Of a DNA stretch of 64,000 nucleotides, positions 61,082 through 64,000 are shown piece after piece (position 1 is the first letter of the stretch; each line of letters opens with the position of its first letter). A program made the translations under genes and the position numbers. Source of the stretch: Streptomyces brasiliensis (GTDB taxonomy: Bacteria > Actinomycetota > Actinomycetes > Streptomycetales > Streptomycetaceae). Under the pieces are notes generated by a model. It was not told where the DNA came from, did no database searches, and saw nothing but the letters and a program-made list of their open reading frames with translations. Location of the stretch: positions 186,001 through 250,000 of the forward strand of contig NZ_BMQA01000007.1 of assembly GCF_014647875.1 (NCBI RefSeq). Reading direction: 5' to 3'.

Positions 61082-61339
61082 TTCCGGCCCAGTGCCGGGG
61101 CAGCGAGATCGAGTTGGATGTCCTCGTGGTCCAGGCCTGGTCGGCGTGGCGTGACCCGGACCAGGTCGGTCATATGACGGCCTGGTAGCCCTGCCGGCCC
61201 GTCGCGATCTTCACGCGGCCGACGAACGAGCCCGGTCCGTGCCGAGGCTGCCGGGATTTCGTCAGCGGGTGCCCCCGAGTGAGACCACGTTCACCGCACA
61301 CGTACGTCAGGAACACGGCGCACTGTCGTGACACCGAAG
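61082..61339. other. Gap without a clear gene
   Basis: About 260 bp. The minus strand has two short open stretches that overlap as ATGA at about 61173 (ends ATGRQGYQAVI; then MTDLVRVTPRRPGLDHEDIQ). They are too short to assign and may be gene remnants or chance. Confidence 0.3.
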
Positions 61340-61369
61340 CGGGCCCGTCGTGACGGCACGACAGGCCCG
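61340..61369 (-). terminator. Terminator of the carboxypeptidase gene
   Basis: A 13-bp stem with one mismatch (CGGGCCTGTCGTG / CACGACGGGCCCG read on the minus strand) and a 4-nt loop, 21 bp after the stop. Confidence 0.7.
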
Positions 61370-61389
61370 TTGCGTACGGTGACCCGAGG

Positions 61390-62292
61390 TCAGCCGAGCT
61401 TGGCGAAGCCGTAGCTCATGAGCTTCTTGGCGTCCGACTCGCGCTGGGTGATGGACGTGGAGGCGAGGACCGTGCCGATGACCGTCTTGCCACCCCGTGT
61501 CGCGGCGAAGACCAGGCAGTACTTGGCCTCGGCGCCGGAGCCGGTCTTCACGCCGATCGTGCCGCTGTAGCTGCTGAGCAGACCGTTCGTGTTGGTCCAC
61601 TTCGCCATCGTGCGGGTGCCGCCGGTCTTGGTGATCGTCTTCGCCGTGTACGACTTGGTCTTGACGACCGAGCGGAACGTGCTGCTCTTCATCGCGCTGC
61701 TGGCGAGCTTCGTGAGGTCGCGCGGCGTCGAGTAGTTGGAGCCGTTGCCGATGCCGTCGAACGAATCGAAGTGCGTGTTCGTGAGGCCCAGCTGCTTGGC
61801 CTTGGTGTTCATCTTGCCGATGAAGGACTTCACGCGCGCGGCCCGCGTCGAGCCCGTGCCGAACTTGTCGGCGAGCGCGTAGGCGGCGTCGCAGCCGGAC
61901 GGCAGCATCAGGCCGTACAGCAGCTGGCGGACGGTGACCTTGTCGCCGACGATCAGATGGGCCGAGGAGGCGTTCTTCGACACGATGTAGTCGCTGTACG
62001 CCTTCTGGATCGTGACCTTGGCGTCCAGGTTGAGGTTCGACTGCGTGAGCACGACCTTCGCGGTCATGATCTTCGTGGTGGAACCGGTGGAACGCCGGGT
62101 GTCCGCCGCCTTTGTGTACAGCGTCTTGGCGTTCGCGTCGTTCATGACGTAACCGCCCTTGGCCACGATCGACGGCGTGGTGACGGCCTGAGCGGGCGCC
62201 GCGGTAAGGGCTCCGGTGGCGATCATGGCGCCGGCGGTGACGGAGACCGCGGCGGCTCTGCGAAGACGGATGCCCTTGATGCCGGTTTTCAA
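61390..62292 (-). CDS. D-alanyl-D-alanine carboxypeptidase (peptidase S11)
   Basis: 300 residues if TTG 62292 is used, preceded by GGGG at 9 bp; no ATG or GTG lies between it and implausible upstream sequence. A signal peptide (RLRRAAAVSVTAGAMIATGALTAAPAQA) exports it. Penicillin-recognising motifs: Ser-x-x-Lys in RRSTGSTTKIMTA, SGC in LMLPSGCDAAYALAD, and KTG in TIGVKTGSGAEAKYCLVF. It trims the terminal D-Ala from wall pentapeptides. It stands alone, divergent from the GntR gene. Confidence 0.92.
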   Translation of the reverse strand: MKTGIKGIRLRRAAAVSVTAGAMIATGALTAAPAQAVTTPSIVAKGGYVMNDANAKTLYTKAADTRRSTGSTTKIMTAKVVLTQSNLNLDAKVTIQKAYSDYIVSKNASSAHLIVGDKVTVRQLLYGLMLPSGCDAAYALADKFGTGSTRAARVKSFIGKMNTKAKQLGLTNTHFDSFDGIGNGSNYSTPRDLTKLASSAMKSSTFRSVVKTKSYTAKTITKTGGTRTMAKWTNTNGLLSSYSGTIGVKTGSGAEAKYCLVFAATRGGKTVIGTVLASTSITQRESDAKKLMSYGFAKLG

Positions 62293-62458
62293 GTCAGATA
62301 CCCCGATTATGTTGAATGCCCCTGGTGTGCGGCCGAGTTGAGGTGGCAAGCGAGTGGGGCCGCATGGGTGTGACATGCGAGCGGGATTGATGGTTGTGCG
62401 CGGGCGGGGACTTTTTCGAATCCGTCGCGTGCGGGGCTCGCGTCCGCCCTGCGTGAGG

Positions 62459-62483
62459 CCGACGTCCGCATCCTGGACGTCGG
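62459..62483. promoter_or_regulatory. Perfect 9-bp inverted repeat upstream of the GntR gene
   Basis: CCGACGTCC / GGACGTCGG with a 7-nt spacer, about 40 bp before the GntR start; possible operator or transcript hairpin. Confidence 0.45.
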
Positions 62484-62510
62484 TGACGCTTGCGTACGTG
62501 TTGTATCTAT

Positions 62511-62522
62511 CATGTGGACATG
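62511..62522. promoter_or_regulatory. Palindrome overlapping the GntR start codon
   Basis: CATGTGGACATG includes the start ATG 62520 and lies directly after a TATCTA -10-like box (62504-62509). It is a likely autoregulatory site of the FadR-type regulator. The short distance suggests a nearly leaderless mRNA. Confidence 0.45.
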
Positions 62523-63170
62523 CATACGGCCGTGAGGCAGCCCCCTGCCGCCGACCGCGTCTACGCGCACGTCAAGCAGGGCGTCCTGGACCGCCGCTAC
62601 GAAGGCGGCACCCTGCTCACGGAGGGTGAACTGGCCGAGGCCGTCGGGGTCTCCCGGACACCCGTGCGCGAGGCGCTGCTGCGGCTCGAGGTGGAGGGGC
62701 TGATCAAGCTCTACCCCAAGAAGGGCGCCCTGGTGCTGCCCGTCTCAGCGCAGGAGATCGCCGACGTCGTGGAGACTCGGCTCCTGGTGGAGCAGCACGC
62801 CGCGCGCAAGGCCATACCCGCACCGCCGAGGCTGCTCGAGCGCCTGGCGGAACTGCTCGCCGAGCAGAAGGCACAGGCCGCCACCGGTGACTTCGCCGCC
62901 GCCGCGGTCACCGACCGCTGTTTCCACGCCGAGATCGTGCGCAGTGGCGGCAACGAGATCCTCTCCCGCCTCTACGACCAACTGCGTGACCGTCAGCTGC
63001 GGATGGGCGTCGCCGTCATGTACTCCCACCCCGACCGAATCGCCAAGACGCTCTCCGAGCACGAGGAGATCCTCGACGCGCTGCGCTCCGGGGACGCGGA
63101 GGCGGCCGTCGGGATCGTGCACCGGCACGTGAGCTGGTTCTCGAACCTGGCGCGGGGTGAGGTCCGATGA
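62520..63170 (+). CDS. GntR-family (FCD/FadR-type) transcriptional regulator
   Basis: 216 residues from ATG 62520. Winged HTH: RVYAHVKQGVLDRRYEGGTLLTEGELAEAVGVSRTPVREALLRLEVEGLIKLYPKKGALVLPVS. FCD ligand domain (about 85-210) with metal-ligand-type His residues in DRCFHAEIVRSGGNEIL, LSEHEEILDALRSGD and AVGIVHRHVSWF. The ligand is probably a small organic acid. Its stop overlaps the start of the MFS transporter (ATGA), so it likely controls that exporter or importer and itself. Confidence 0.93.
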   Translation: MHTAVRQPPAADRVYAHVKQGVLDRRYEGGTLLTEGELAEAVGVSRTPVREALLRLEVEGLIKLYPKKGALVLPVSAQEIADVVETRLLVEQHAARKAIPAPPRLLERLAELLAEQKAQAATGDFAAAAVTDRCFHAEIVRSGGNEILSRLYDQLRDRQLRMGVAVMYSHPDRIAKTLSEHEEILDALRSGDAEAAVGIVHRHVSWFSNLARGEVR

Positions 63171-64000
63171 CGGGCGCCGCTCTCCCGGATGATCCACCCG
63201 GCGGCCGTCGCGCCGTATGGGTGTGGTGCGTCGGCGTCTCGGTCTACTTCGTCGCCGTCATCTTCCGTACGTCCCTGGGCGTCGCCGGCCTCGACGCCGC
63301 CGTCCGCTTCCATGTGGGCGCCTCGGCCCTGTCGACCTTCTCGATCCTCCAGCTCCTGGTCTACGCGGGCATGCAGATACCCGTGGGTCTGCTGGTCGAC
63401 CGGCTCGGCACCAAGAAGGTGCTGGGTCTGGGGGCCTTGCTGTTCACGGCGGGCCAACTGGGCTTCGCGTTCTCGCCGTCGTACGGCACCGCGCTCGCCT
63501 CGCGCGCGCTGCTGGGCTGCGGCGACGCCATGACGTTCATCAGCGTGCTGCGCCTCGGCACCCGCTGGTTCCCGGCCCGGCGCGGACCCCTGGTCGCCCA
63601 GCTCGCCGGTCTCGTCGGCATGGCGGGCAACCTCATCTCCACCCTGGTGCTGGCCCGGCTGCTGCACGGCCTCGGCTGGGGCCCGGCGTTCGCGGGCAGC
63701 GCGCTGGCCGGAGTGGTCGTCCTGATCCTGCTCGTGCTGTTCCTGAAGGACCAACCCGAGGGCCACGAACCGGATCCCGTTCCGCACCAGGGCGCGGCCT
63801 ACGTCCGCAAGCAGATCGCCGCCTCCTGGCGGGAGCCGGGCACCCGGCTGGGCATGTGGGTGCACTTCACCACCCAGTTCCCGGCGATGGTGTTCCTGCT
63901 GCTGTGGGGACTGCCCTTCCTCGTCGAGGCCCAGGGCCTCGGCCGCGCCACGGCCGGCGAACTGCTCACCCTGGTCGTCCTGTCCAACATGGTGGTCGGT
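63167..64000 (+). CDS. MFS transporter (3' end outside window)
   Basis: 278 residues visible from ATG 63167; the gene runs off the right edge. Eight or more transmembrane helices are seen. The MFS motif A-like loop is GLLVDRLGTKKVLGLGALLF, and the first helix has AVWVWCVGVSVYFVAVIFRTSLGVAGLDAA, which is typical of a group of Streptomyces transporters adjacent to FCD regulators. The substrate is unknown. Coupled translation with the GntR gene suggests the regulator senses the transported compound. Confidence 0.92.
   Translation, partial: MTGAALPDDPPGGRRAVWVWCVGVSVYFVAVIFRTSLGVAGLDAAVRFHVGASALSTFSILQLLVYAGMQIPVGLLVDRLGTKKVLGLGALLFTAGQLGFAFSPSYGTALASRALLGCGDAMTFISVLRLGTRWFPARRGPLVAQLAGLVGMAGNLISTLVLARLLHGLGWGPAFAGSALAGVVVLILLVLFLKDQPEGHEPDPVPHQGAAYVRKQIAASWREPGTRLGMWVHFTTQFPAMVFLLLWGLPFLVEAQGLGRATAGELLTLVVLSNMVVG

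Overview
The window reads as a stretch of a Streptomyces chromosome. G+C is very high, third codon positions are almost all G or C, GTG and TTG starts are common, and starts overlap stops in ATGA/GTGA style. The gene order is the one known around crgA, the pknB-pbpA-ftsW-pstP-fhaBA cell-wall cluster and the two bkd clusters. A perfect ParB-type parS palindrome (48509-48522), a one-mismatch parS (12921-12934) and at least nine perfect DnaA-type boxes suggest the segment lies close to oriC. Both ends cut genes: an NTPase at the left and an MFS transporter at the right.

Layout. 1-9.3 kb holds signalling and accessory genes: nSTAND NTPase, DUF6344 and DLW-39 small proteins, a secreted membrane-anchored protein, a Ser/Thr kinase, an XRE regulator, tRNA-Ala(TGC), a decayed divergent regulator/transporter pair, a methyltransferase and DUF5324. 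9.6-16.1 kb holds ppiA, a zinc-ribbon rhomboid protease, a DnaA-box cluster, crgA, and a run of DUF881, a sortase-like protein, a small membrane protein, a glutamine amidotransferase and two class E sortases. 16.6-24.7 kb is the cell-wall growth operon on the minus strand: PASTA kinase PknB, transpeptidase PbpA, SEDS polymerase FtsW/RodA, phosphatase PstP and FHA proteins FhaB/FhaA. tRNA-Leu(CAG) follows, then a small accessory patch (25.4-26.5 kb).

26.7-42 kb holds DUF2252, J-domain-like and rhodanese genes, then phenylacetate catabolism: paaABCDE plus an acyl-CoA dehydrogenase on the minus strand, paaN, a PaaH-type dehydrogenase and a TetR regulator. The same 14-bp palindrome lies upstream of paaA and between paaN and paaH, which suggests one regulon under the TetR protein. 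A DUF5819-HTTM-TrmH operon sits between the two paa blocks. 42-61 kb holds two branched-chain ketoacid dehydrogenase clusters (E1alpha-E1beta-E2), about 11.5 kb apart. Between them are MobA/MoeA-type cofactor genes, a potassium channel, a quinone oxidoreductase, the proteasome activator Bpa, two divergent Ser/Thr kinases and an APH-fold kinase. The end carries a D-Ala-D-Ala carboxypeptidase, a GntR regulator and an MFS transporter.

Most of the window is ordinary core genome. The points most worth a second look are the sortase-like protein with Arg at the catalytic Cys position, the parS and DnaA-box sites, the shared TetR palindromes, a response-regulator remnant beside the second bkd cluster, the double-decay scar at 6.5-7.6 kb, and the under-studied DUF5819-HTTM pair. 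I saw no convincing wholly new multi-gene system.
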